A DNA stretch of 5,983 nucleotides, taken from the NCBI GenBank assembly GCA_002898915.1, contig BEHO01000087.1, forward strand, positions 1 through 5,983. Direction: 5' to 3'. The stretch comes from a bacterium HR12. Its GTDB lineage: Bacteria > Actinomycetota > UBA4738 > HRBIN12. The notes beneath the pieces are model-generated. The model was not told where the DNA came from. It ran no database searches and saw only the letters and a program-made list of their open reading frames with translations. Position numbers and translations under genes: made by a program. This document shows, piece after piece, positions 1 to 5,520 of the stretch; within the stretch, counting starts at the first letter, position 1; each line of letters starts with the position of its first letter.

Positions 1-339
1 GATGAGGTGCTCCGCGTCGCGGGCCTTCAGGACGTACCCGCGAGCGCCGGAGCGCACGGCCTCCACCACGAACTGCCGGTCGTCGTAGGCGGTGAGCATG
101 ATGACCCCGACCTTCGGGAACCGGTCCCGGATCTGACGGGCGGCCTCGAGCCCGTCCATCTCGGGCATGCGGATGTCGACGAGCGCGATGTCCGGCTGCT
201 CCCGCTCGATGAGCTCGAGGAGCTCCTTGCCGTTGGCGGCCTCGCCGACGACCTCGATGCCCTCGGCCATGTCGAGGTACCGGCGGAGCCCCTGCCGAAC
301 CAGGGAGTGGTCGTCCGCGATGGCCACCCGGATCGTCAC
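1..339 (-). CDS. NarL/FixJ-family response regulator, receiver domain (3' part beyond window)
   Basis: This is the N-terminal 113 residues of a two-component response regulator. The GTG start at 339 follows a strong GGAGGAGGAGG ribosome binding site, and the frame stays open to the window edge. The receiver domain fills the visible part: acidic pair D9-D10 in IADDHSLVRQGL, phospho-acceptor D55 in ALVDIRMPEMDG, switch residue T83 in MLTAYDD and invariant K105 in GYVLKARD. The wording (ADDHxLVRxGL, then MPxMDGLEA) is that of the NarL/FixJ class, so a LuxR-type helix-turn-helix output domain is expected beyond the left edge; this is inferred, not seen. Phosphorylation by a partner histidine kinase would drive DNA binding in the cytoplasm, but no kinase gene is in view and the signal and targets are unknown. 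The gene lies 79 bases downstream of the PIG-V-like gene on the same strand and may have its own promoter. Confidence 0.93.
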   Translation of the reverse strand, partial: MTIRVAIADDHSLVRQGLRRYLDMAEGIEVVGEAANGKELLELIEREQPDIALVDIRMPEMDGLEAARQIRDRFPKVGVIMLTAYDDRQFVVEAVRSGARGYVLKARDAEHLI

Positions 340-394
340 CCGCGCCTCCTCCTCCGCTCTCGGCCTCGTCTCCCGCAGCCTCTGTCGCGGGACC

Positions 395-400
395 ATCCTA
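395..400 (-). promoter_or_regulatory. Candidate -10 element for the response regulator gene
   Basis: Read on the minus strand, CATATAGGATGG contains TAGGAT, which fits the actinobacterial -10 pattern TANNNT in the only AT-rich spot of this gap. It would start transcription about 50 bases before the GTG at 339. No convincing -35 is visible, so read-through from the glycosyltransferase genes remains an equally good explanation. Confidence 0.3.
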
Positions 401-418
401 TATGTCGGCGGGGACGCC

Positions 419-1594
419 TCAGAAGATGTAGTACCAGTTGACGTAGAGCGGCACGAGGAGCCCGAGCCCTCCGGCCCCCACCGCGGCCGCCGCCCACCGG
501 GGGATCCGCCGCCGCTCGAGGGTCTCTGCCATCGCCCAGAGGGCGGGGTACAGGGGGAGGACGAACCTCGGCATGGACATCAGCGGCCGGTCGGGGAAGG
601 CGTAGCAGAGGGGGATGAGCAGGCCGCCCCAGAGGTACACGGAGAAGGCCCATCGGGAGCGCGCGAGGGCGAGGGCCGAGAACGCGAGGAACGGGACCGT
701 GATGAGCCAGTCGATGAGCCAGTACGGGCCGTTCGTCGCTCCCACGTACCGGACGGCGATCCGGGTGGCCTGGATCAGGGTGTCCCAGGGGAGGGAGAAC
801 CGCCGCTGCCACGTGGCCTGCTGGTGCAGCGGCGCGAGGAGGTCGCCGCTCCGCACCTGCCAGGACAGGAGGTACACGAGGGTCCCGCCGGCCGCGACGC
901 CGGCCGCGAGCAGCCCCCGCCCGAGGACCCGGTCGCCCTCGCGGCGCCGCTGGAACGCCTCCGCCGCGAGGGCCGCCGCCACGACGACCCCGACGTTCCG
1001 GGTCAGGGCCGCCCCGAAGCCGGCCGCCCCCGCGAGCGCGAACCGCCCGCGGCGCGCCGCCCACAGCGCGAGCGCCGAGAGGAGCAGGAACGGGGCCTCG
1101 CTGTAGGGGGCGAGGAAGAAGAAGGCGGTGGGGAAGGTCGCGAGGAGCACCACCGTGGTCCGCGCGACCGCCTCCGAGCGCTCGGCGCGGGTGAGGTCGT
1201 AGACGACGAGGAGCGCGCCGAGGAACGCGAGGTTCGAGATCAGCAGCGCCGCCGCGAGCGGGTGCCCGCCGAGCACCGCGGAGACCAGCCGGATCGCGAT
1301 CGGGTAGAGGGGGAAGAACGCGGCGCTGCCGTCCCCGTCCGCGTACCCGCCCTCGGCGATGCGGAGGAACCAGAGGGCGTCGAACCGCTCCCACGCCGTG
1401 ATGGCCGCGTGCCACCCGGGGTCGGGGACGGGCGGGGCCGGCCATCCCGGGACCGAGACCGGCTCGATGGGCGGGAGGAGCCCCACCGAGAGGAGGCCGA
1501 GCGCGAGCAGCCCGAGCCGGACGGCCAGGAACAGGGGGAGGCAGACGCGGAGGGCCTCCCGGAGGCGCGGGGAGATGGAGCGGGAGGGGGTCAC
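419..1594 (-). CDS. PIG-V-like GT-C mannosyltransferase, polytopic membrane protein
   Basis: This 391-residue protein is dominated by hydrophobic helices. The N-terminal region carries WERFDALWFLRIAEGGY (residues 68-84) and AAFFPLYP (91-98), the signature of the bacterial PIG-V / Mannosyl_trans2 family of GT-C glycosyltransferases. Asp72 stands in the first extracytoplasmic loop, where GT-C enzymes keep their catalytic or metal-binding acid. A second recognisable stretch, FPTAFFFLAPYSEAPFLLLS, is also typical. Family members transfer mannose from a polyprenyl-phosphate-mannose donor on the outer face of the membrane; the acceptor here is unknown. The GTG start at 1594 overlaps the stop of the upstream GT87 gene in a GTGA tetranucleotide, with only a weak GGAG 11 bases upstream, so translational coupling is likely. 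The protein ends in VNWYYIF just before the gap to the response regulator gene. The family call is solid; sugar and acceptor specificity are not readable. Confidence 0.9.
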   Translation of the reverse strand: MTPSRSISPRLREALRVCLPLFLAVRLGLLALGLLSVGLLPPIEPVSVPGWPAPPVPDPGWHAAITAWERFDALWFLRIAEGGYADGDGSAAFFPLYPIAIRLVSAVLGGHPLAAALLISNLAFLGALLVVYDLTRAERSEAVARTTVVLLATFPTAFFFLAPYSEAPFLLLSALALWAARRGRFALAGAAGFGAALTRNVGVVVAAALAAEAFQRRREGDRVLGRGLLAAGVAAGGTLVYLLSWQVRSGDLLAPLHQQATWQRRFSLPWDTLIQATRIAVRYVGATNGPYWLIDWLITVPFLAFSALALARSRWAFSVYLWGGLLIPLCYAFPDRPLMSMPRFVLPLYPALWAMAETLERRRIPRWAAAAVGAGGLGLLVPLYVNWYYIF

Positions 1595-2820
1595 GTCGGC
1601 GCCGGCTCCGGGGCGGGATGGGCCGTCGCGCTGGGCTCGACGAGCGGGCCGGGCTGGGGTCGGCGCACCCAGGCCACGACGCAGGCGAGGAGGACGGCCG
1701 CGCGGACCACCACGGCGGCCTCGAAGGCCCCGAGGGGCAGACCGCCGAGGCCCTCGAGCTCGGCGAACCAGGAGAACCGGGTCACGAACACCGCCGCGTC
1801 GGCCAGGGAGAAGGCGGCGAACAGCCACGGGGAGGGGAGCGCGAGCGCGAACCAGGGGAGCAGCCACAGGCCGTACTGGGGCGAGTAGACCTTGTTGGAC
1901 AGCAGGAAGAGGACGAGGATCGGCAGCCCGAGCGAGAGGCGCGAGAAGCCGGGCTCGCGCCGACGCTTGGCCCACCACACGAGCGCCGTCGATCCGAGGA
2001 ACAGGGCGAGCGAGCCGGCGTTGATGAGCCGGGTCGGCTCGCAGAAGGCCCGCCCGGTGAGCCGGTGGCAGGCGATGAACCACAGGCTGTCCCAGTCCGC
2101 GGGGCGCGCGGCGTTGAAGCGGAAGAACTCCCACCAGGAGGCCGGCGCGGCGAGGGCGAAGGGCGCGTTCACCGCGACCCACGCGCCGGCCGCCGCCCAC
2201 GCGAGGTGGATCCCTCCGTCCGGCTCGCGCTGCCGTACGCGCTCGGCCGCCAGGGGGAGGACGAGGAGGGCGGGGTAGGCCTTGGCGGCGGCGCCGAGCC
2301 CGAGCAGCACCCCCGCCGCCACGTTCCGGCGGCGCGCGAAGGCGAGCACGGCCGCGGTCGCGAGCGCCACCGCGATCAGGTCCCAGTTCATGAAGGCGTA
2401 GATCGCGAGCGTCGGCGCGAGGGCCAGGTAGAGGGCCCGCGCCCCCACGAGCAGGTACAGGCAGAGCGCCGTGACGAAGGCGGCGATCGAGAGCAGGAGC
2501 GCGTTCGCCGCGAAGAACCCCGCCGTCCCCTCCGAGATCCAGGCGGCGAGGCGCATCGCGTACATCGACACGACCGGGTACTCGTCGCAGTTGGCCTCGC
2601 TCGGCGCGCAGGGGTCGAGGTAGGGGAGGCGACCCCCGGTGAGCTGCTCGGTGCCGAGGAGCGGCACGATGTCCGAGTAGCAGAGGCGCCGGTACTGACG
2701 GCCATCGGACCAGTCCCCGCTCGCGCACGGCGCCTTGATCGCGAGGCCGAGGGCGAGGGTCGCGCCGAGGCAGGCGAGGATCGTCCCGAGCCCGATCCCG
2801 GATCGCGCGCGCTCGCTCAC
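1591..2820 (-). CDS. GT87-family polyprenol-phosphate-dependent glycosyltransferase (DUF2029), membrane protein
   Basis: This 409-residue protein has many membrane spans and a Pro/Ala-rich tail (about residues 390-409). After the first span (about 9-28) comes a long outer loop with CYSDIVPLLGTEQL (Asp50 in the GT-C acid position) and CDEYPV (78-83). Later motifs GLGAAAKAYPALLVLPLA and NKVYSPQYGLWLLPW are the ones seen in actinobacterial GT87 proteins. GT87 members include mycobacterial alpha-mannosyltransferases that use polyprenyl-phosphate-mannose, so a role in an outer-membrane-face envelope glycan is inferred. Four cysteines (32, 47, 71, 78) sit in the same outer loop and could form disulfides. 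The GTG start at 2820 keeps the first span but has no Shine-Dalgarno sequence; GAGAAT ends 7 bases before it, so a leaderless transcript is possible. A related gene lies close upstream of rpsF in mycobacteria (Rv0051), which supports an actinobacterial origin. Confidence 0.9.
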   Translation of the reverse strand: MSERARSGIGLGTILACLGATLALGLAIKAPCASGDWSDGRQYRRLCYSDIVPLLGTEQLTGGRLPYLDPCAPSEANCDEYPVVSMYAMRLAAWISEGTAGFFAANALLLSIAAFVTALCLYLLVGARALYLALAPTLAIYAFMNWDLIAVALATAAVLAFARRRNVAAGVLLGLGAAAKAYPALLVLPLAAERVRQREPDGGIHLAWAAAGAWVAVNAPFALAAPASWWEFFRFNAARPADWDSLWFIACHRLTGRAFCEPTRLINAGSLALFLGSTALVWWAKRRREPGFSRLSLGLPILVLFLLSNKVYSPQYGLWLLPWFALALPSPWLFAAFSLADAAVFVTRFSWFAELEGLGGLPLGAFEAAVVVRAAVLLACVVAWVRRPQPGPLVEPSATAHPAPEPAPT

Positions 2821-2860
2821 CGGGCGGATTCTCGCACCGGTCGCCGGCCCCGGACGTGAA

Positions 2861-2890
2861 GCGGGGCCGCCGAGGGGGAGGCGGCCCCGC
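2861..2890 (-). terminator. GC-rich hairpin after panB, candidate terminator or attenuator stem
   Basis: A perfect 11-base inverted repeat, GCGGGGCCGCC at 2861-2871 and GGCGGCCCCGC at 2880-2890, encloses an 8-base loop. It lies 162 bases after the panB stop and 40 bases before the GT87 start, so on the minus strand it could end the panB transcript. No T-tract follows, which is common in high-GC actinobacteria, so direct termination is unproven. Its right arm overlaps a second possible hairpin (2886-2911). Confidence 0.45.
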
Positions 2891-2994
2891 CGTCACCTTC
2901 CCGGCGGCGGGCTCTCCGACCACCTGCCGGGGTTCGCGGGCACCGGTGGGGGCCGGTGCGACCGCGGTCCTTGCCGTCCATGGAACCATCGGCA
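2886..2994 (-). other. Cluster of inverted repeats between panB and the GT87 gene
   Basis: No gene is supported in 2821-3051. The stretch holds a series of inverted repeats: CCCGCCG/CGGCGGG (2886-2892 and 2905-2911), GCACCGG/CCGGTGC (2940-2946 and 2953-2959, 6-base loop), the palindrome GACCGCGGTC (2960-2969), and TGCCG/CGGCA (2972-2976 and 2990-2994) with an inner ATGG/CCAT. Read on the minus strand they would form a chain of stems ahead of the 2861-2890 hairpin, as in a panB 3' UTR or a structured GT87 leader. High GC makes chance stems common, and I match no known riboswitch family. Confidence 0.3.
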
Positions 2995-3051
2995 GGCGCG
3001 GGCCGCGGTTGAGCCGTGGGACGTCCCCCGCGGCGGGAGGTCTCGGGCGTC

Positions 3052-3837
3052 TCAGCGGTACGTGTGGGTCTCGTCGGGGAAGGCGCCCGAGGCCACCTCG
3101 TCGGCGAACGCCCGGACCGCCTCGCCGATGACCCTCCGCAGGTCCGCGTAGGCCTTGGCCAGCTTCGGGACCCGCTCCGAGAGGCCGAGGAGGTCGGTGA
3201 GCACGAGCACCTGGCCGTCGCAGTGGGGGCCGGCCCCGATCCCGATCGTCGGGACCTGGACGCGGGCGGTGACCTCCCGAGCGAGCTCCGCCGGGATCGC
3301 CTCCAGCACGATGGAGAAGGCGCCGGCCTTCTCGATCGCGAGGGCCTGGTCGAGGACGCGCCGGGCGGCCTCCTCCCCCCGTCCCTGCACGCGGTAGCCC
3401 CCCAGGGCGTGGACCGACTGGGGCGTGAGGCCGACGTGGCCCATCACCGGGATGCCGAGCTCGACGAGGCGCCCGATGAGCTCGAGGTGGGGGCCCTCGA
3501 TCTTCACCGCGTGGGCGCCGGCCTCCTTCACGAAGCGCCCCGCGTTGCGGATGCCCTCCTCCACCGAGACCTGGTAGGAGAGGAACGGCATGTCGGCCAC
3601 GACCATCGCGTTCCGGGCCCCGCGCGCCACGGCGCGCGTGTGGTGGAGCATCTCCTCCATGGTGACGGGCAGGGTGCTCTCGTAGCCGAGGACGGTGTTC
3701 GCCAGGGAGTCGCCCACGAGGAGGATGGGGATGCCCGCCTCATCCAGGATGCGCGCGGTCGGGTAGTCGTACGCGGTGAGCATCGCGAAGCGCTTGCCCT
3801 CCGCCTTGAACGCGCGCACGTCGAGGACCGTGATCAT
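3052..3837 (-). CDS. panB: 3-methyl-2-oxobutanoate hydroxymethyltransferase (ketopantoate hydroxymethyltransferase)
   Basis: PanB moves a hydroxymethyl group from 5,10-methylene-tetrahydrofolate to alpha-ketoisovalerate, giving ketopantoate. This is the first committed step to pantothenate and CoA, in the cytoplasm. The 261 residues match the usual full length of this TIM-barrel enzyme. Visible family motifs are MLTAYDYPTA (19-28), VGDSLANTVLGYESTLPVTM (41-60), ADMPFLSYQ (81-89), AVKIEG (110-115), PVMGHVGLTPQS (130-141), IVLEAIP (176-182) and PTIGIGAG. Asp43 and Asp82 correspond to the magnesium ligands, and Glu179 to the catalytic glutamate of the E. coli enzyme. The ATG at 3837 is set by AAGGAGG (3852-3846) eight bases upstream. 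The gene diverges from rpsF and is transcribed toward the glycosyltransferases. No panC or panD is in view, and the gene appears intact. Confidence 0.97.
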   Translation of the reverse strand: MITVLDVRAFKAEGKRFAMLTAYDYPTARILDEAGIPILLVGDSLANTVLGYESTLPVTMEEMLHHTRAVARGARNAMVVADMPFLSYQVSVEEGIRNAGRFVKEAGAHAVKIEGPHLELIGRLVELGIPVMGHVGLTPQSVHALGGYRVQGRGEEAARRVLDQALAIEKAGAFSIVLEAIPAELAREVTARVQVPTIGIGAGPHCDGQVLVLTDLLGLSERVPKLAKAYADLRRVIGEAVRAFADEVASGAFPDETHTYR

Positions 3838-3875
3838 CGCTCGCGCCTCCTTCCGAGTGCACGGCCGGTCCCGCG

Positions 3876-3881
3876 AGTCTA
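3876..3881 (-). promoter_or_regulatory. Candidate -10 element of the panB promoter
   Basis: On the minus strand GGTAGACTC (3883-3875) holds TAGACT, a good TANNNT -10. Transcription would start near 3869 and leave a leader of about 30 bases that contains the panB ribosome binding site. The -35 region is pure G+C and not recognisable. The identical nonamer occurs on the plus strand before rpsF. Confidence 0.42.
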
Positions 3882-3943
3882 CCCGCGCGGGGGCGGGCGC
3901 GGTGTCGGTGGGGGGTGCTAGGGTCGCTCCGTGCGGCAGCCGG

Positions 3944-3949
3944 TAGACT
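3944..3949 (+). promoter_or_regulatory. Candidate -10 element of the rpsF operon promoter
   Basis: GGTAGACTC at 3942-3950 contains TAGACT, matching TANNNT and identical to the nonamer before panB on the other strand. The start would lie near 3956, giving a leader of about 60 bases for rpsF. A second possible -10, TAGGGT, lies 25 bases upstream at 3919-3924. Neither has a clear -35 hexamer. Confidence 0.42.
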
Positions 3950-3998
3950 CTGGACGCCTACCCAGCATCCTGCTCCCCCTCGCGGGGGGCCGTCCAGA
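3949..3998 (+). promoter_or_regulatory. Potential stem-loop in the rpsF leader
   Basis: TCTGGACG (3949-3956) pairs perfectly with CGTCCAGA (3991-3998). Directly inside, GCTCCCC (3972-3978) can pair with GGGGGGC (3984-3990) around a 5-base loop, leaving a 15-base one-sided bulge (3957-3971). The structure ends five bases before the ribosome binding site. Many bacteria autoregulate rpsF through an S6:S18-binding leader RNA with a conserved CCG. I see stacked stems and a bulge here but cannot place that CCG with confidence. If transcription starts near 3956, most of the outer left arm would be missing, which weakens the idea unless the upstream promoter is used. Confidence 0.35.
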
Positions 3999-4002
3999 CC
4001 AG

Positions 4003-4010
4003 AGGAGGTG
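4003..4010 (+). promoter_or_regulatory. Strong ribosome binding site that sets the rpsF start at CTG
   Basis: AGGAGGTG at 4003-4010 is a near-perfect anti-16S match. Five bases separate it from the CTG at 4016-4018, which begins the family-typical reading MRRYEVMLIL. The first in-frame ATG (4034) lies 23 bases downstream of the site, too far for it. Confidence 0.8.
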
Positions 4011-4015
4011 GGGAA

Positions 4016-4309
4016 CTGAGGCGGTACGAGGTCATGCTCATCCTGCCCGCCGAGGCCGACGAGTCGGTCGTGGGGCAGGCGATCGAGCGCATCACCCGGG
4101 TCGTCGCCGAGGGCGGGGGGACCGTCGAGAGCGTCGATCGCTGGGGGCGCAGGCGGCTCGCGTACCCGATCGCCAAGCAGCAGGAGGGGTACTACGTCGT
4201 GGTGGAGTTCACCGCGCAGCCCTCGGCGATCGCGGAGCTCGAGCGAACGCTGCACCTCGCGGACGAGGTGCTGCGGCACAAGGTCGTCGTGAAGGGAGCG
4301 GCGGCCTAG
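4016..4309 (+). CDS. rpsF: 30S ribosomal protein bS6, CTG start
   Basis: bS6 sits on the platform of the small ribosomal subunit, where it binds 16S rRNA as a pair with bS18. The 97-residue reading from CTG at 4016 has the normal bS6 length: the first strand MRRYEVMLILPAEADE, helix 1 (about 17-31), the central VESVDRWGRRRLAYPI (a bS6 hallmark), GYYVVVEFTA, a second helix and the closing strand LRHKVVVK. Starting at the first ATG (4034) would remove MRRYEV, half of the first beta strand, and would leave the strong ribosome binding site unused. I therefore place the start at CTG, a rare initiator. It is the first gene of the operon, 19 codons of spacing before ssb, and probably sets expression for the genes behind it. 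The product is certain; the start rests on RBS placement and family alignment. Confidence 0.94.
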   Translation: MRRYEVMLILPAEADESVVGQAIERITRVVAEGGGTVESVDRWGRRRLAYPIAKQQEGYYVVVEFTAQPSAIAELERTLHLADEVLRHKVVVKGAAA

Positions 4310-4320
4310 GGACCTTCCCC

Positions 4321-4350
4321 CTCTCCGGATGGCCGCCACCATCCGGGGAG
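4321..4350 (+). promoter_or_regulatory. Strong hairpin between rpsF and ssb
   Basis: CTCTCCGGATGG (4321-4332) pairs with CCATCCGGGGAG (4339-4350): 12 base pairs including one U-G wobble, with the 6-base loop CCGCCA. It begins 11 bases after the rpsF stop and ends 20 bases before the ssb ATG. With no T-tract it is unlikely to be a full terminator. It may tune read-through, protect the rpsF message end, or bind a regulator. Confidence 0.4.
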
Positions 4351-4370
4351 CGGCACGTGGACGGAAGGTG

Positions 4371-4814
4371 ATGGCAGTGGCGAGCGACAACCAGATCATC
4401 ATCGTCGGCAACCTGACGGACGACCCGGAGCTGCGGTACACGCCGAACGGCGCGGCCGTGGTGAAGTTCCGCGTCGCGGTGAACCGCCGGTACCGGGACG
4501 AGGCGGGCACCTGGAAGGATGGGGACACCTCGTACTTCACGGTGAACGCGTGGCGGAGCCTGGCGGAGAACATCGCCGAGTCCCTGACCCGTGGGACGCG
4601 GGTGATCGTCGCGGGACGCCTCCAGATGCGGTCCTGGGAGACCCAGGAGGGGGAGCGACGGACGGTCGTCGAGATCGAGGCCGACGAGGTGGGCCCCAGC
4701 CTGCGGTGGGCCACGGCCAGGGTCGAGCGCCAGACGCGCTCGGGCGACTGGTCCGCCCCCGCCACGGTTGGCGCTCCGATGGCAGACGAGGAGACACCGC
4801 TGGATGCCGACTAA
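4371..4814 (+). CDS. ssb: Single-stranded DNA-binding protein
   Basis: SSB coats single-stranded DNA at replication forks and repair sites and recruits partner enzymes. The 147 residues open with the OB fold (about 7-118): [31 protein letters not shown], the DNA-contacting [15 protein letters not shown] and [18 protein letters not shown] are all typical. The linker is short (about 118-138). The tail is acidic, [10 protein letters not shown], but lacks the terminal Pro-Phe that most bacterial SSBs use to bind partners. I chose ATG 4371; GGAAGG at 4363-4368 is better spaced for the in-frame GTG at 4377, which would shorten the protein by two residues. An in-frame ATG at 4329 lies inside the hairpin and has no RBS. 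The 3' end overlaps rpsR by 11 bases, which suggests coupled translation. Confidence 0.96.
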   Translation: MAVASDNQIIIVGNLTDDPELRYTPNGAAVVKFRVAVNRRYRDEAGTWKDGDTSYFTVNAWRSLAENIAESLTRGTRVIVAGRLQMRSWETQEGERRTVVEIEADEVGPSLRWATARVERQTRSGDWSAPATVGAPMADEETPLDAD

Positions 4815-5070
4815 GGCCAAGAAGACCAAGAAGGAGAAGGACGAGAAGGGCTGGCAGAAGAAGACGAAGAAGAAGGTCTGCTTCTTCTGCAAGGAGAAGA
4901 TCGACTACGTCGACTACAAGGACGTGGCGACCCTCCGCAGGTTCCTCTCCGAGCGTGGGAAGATCCGGGCGCGCCGGGTGACGGGGAACTGCGCGCAGCA
5001 CCAACGCGACGTCGCGGCCGCCATCAAGAACGCGCGCGAGATGGCGCTGATACCCTACTCGACCCGATGA
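4804..5070 (+). CDS. rpsR: 30S ribosomal protein bS18, zinc-ribbon (C+) form
   Basis: bS18 partners bS6 on the 30S platform. The 88-residue protein has a lysine-rich N-terminal stretch (4-24), followed by the family core [36 protein letters not shown] and a C-terminal [14 protein letters not shown]. The four likely zinc ligands C26, C29, C63 and H66 (CFFC and CAQH) are all present, so this is the zinc-binding C+ form. Many actinobacteria also carry a zinc-free copy induced in zinc shortage; none is in this window. The ATG at 4804 follows GAGGAG (4788-4793) by ten bases and lies inside the end of ssb. An in-frame ATG at 4768 would add twelve unrelated residues without an RBS. The stop shares an ATGA with the rplI start. 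Confidence 0.97.
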   Translation: MPTKAKKTKKEKDEKGWQKKTKKKVCFFCKEKIDYVDYKDVATLRRFLSERGKIRARRVTGNCAQHQRDVAAAIKNAREMALIPYSTR

Positions 5071-5519
5071 AGGTCATCCTGCAGCGAACGGTCGAGAAGC
5101 TCGGGGACCCCGGCGACGTGGTCGAGGTCGCCGACGGGTACGCGCGGAACTACCTGCTCCCGCGGGGCCTCGCGGTGAAGGCCACGAAGGGCGCCGTACG
5201 GCACGTCGAGAGCCTGCGGCGGGCCCACGCCTCCCGCATCCAGAAGGCCCGGGCGGAGGCCGAGCAGGTCGCGGCGCGGCTCGCGTCGACCCCGATCCGG
5301 GTCCGGGCCCGCGTGGGCGAGGAGGGCAAGCTGTTCGGGAGCGTGACCGCCTCCGACGTGGCCGAAGCCATCCTCGAGCAGACCGGCGTGCGGGTGGACC
5401 GCCACGACGTGCACCTGCCCGAGCCGATCCGCTCGGTGGGCACGCACGAGGTGCGGGTGCACCTGTTCCCCGAGGTGGACCCGGTCCTCACGGTCCAGGT
5501 CGAGCCCTCGGAGCCGTAG
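5067..5519 (+). CDS. rplI: 50S ribosomal protein bL9
   Basis: bL9 binds 23S rRNA near the L1 stalk and reaches outward from the large subunit; it affects frame maintenance and ribosome spacing. The 150 residues have the usual length and both domains. The N-terminal domain starts [13 protein letters not shown] and contains the family signature [20 protein letters not shown] followed by RGLA (together 13-36). A charged connecting helix (about 45-75) leads to the C-terminal domain with [16 protein letters not shown] and a closing [17 protein letters not shown]. The ATG overlaps the rpsR stop by four bases, and no Shine-Dalgarno is visible at the right distance, so translation should depend on rpsR. 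It is the last recognised ribosomal gene of the operon; a GC-rich hairpin follows directly. Confidence 0.97.
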   Translation: MKVILQRTVEKLGDPGDVVEVADGYARNYLLPRGLAVKATKGAVRHVESLRRAHASRIQKARAEAEQVAARLASTPIRVRARVGEEGKLFGSVTASDVAEAILEQTGVRVDRHDVHLPEPIRSVGTHEVRVHLFPEVDPVLTVQVEPSEP

Positions 5520-5520
5520 G

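Noticed and set aside
167..1888. Very long open frame on the plus strand opposite the PIG-V-like gene
   Set aside because: It is a product of GC-rich codons on the other strand. The translation is Arg/Gly/Glu/Pro-rich with no domain, while the minus strand encodes clear membrane enzymes.
1618..2859. Long plus-strand open frame opposite the GT87 gene
   Set aside because: Low-complexity charged translation with no recognisable motif, fully overlapped by a real gene.
419..2989. Single 856-codon minus-strand frame running from 2989 to the PIG-V-like stop
   Set aside because: Its first half is an out-of-frame reading of the GT87 gene and of the structured gap. Only the part from GTG 1594 encodes the PIG-V-like protein, so it is not a fusion.
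2821..3051. Cobalamin riboswitch or SRP RNA suggested by short matches such as CCGGTGCGAGAATCCG on the minus strand
   Set aside because: Only isolated words match. The ordered conserved blocks of those RNAs are not present.
4034..4309. rpsF starting at ATG 4034
   Set aside because: It loses conserved N-terminal residues and lies 23 bases after the ribosome binding site.
3740..4765. Long minus-strand frame across the rpsF and ssb genes
   Set aside because: Shadow of the plus-strand genes, low-complexity translation, and it crosses the divergent promoter region.
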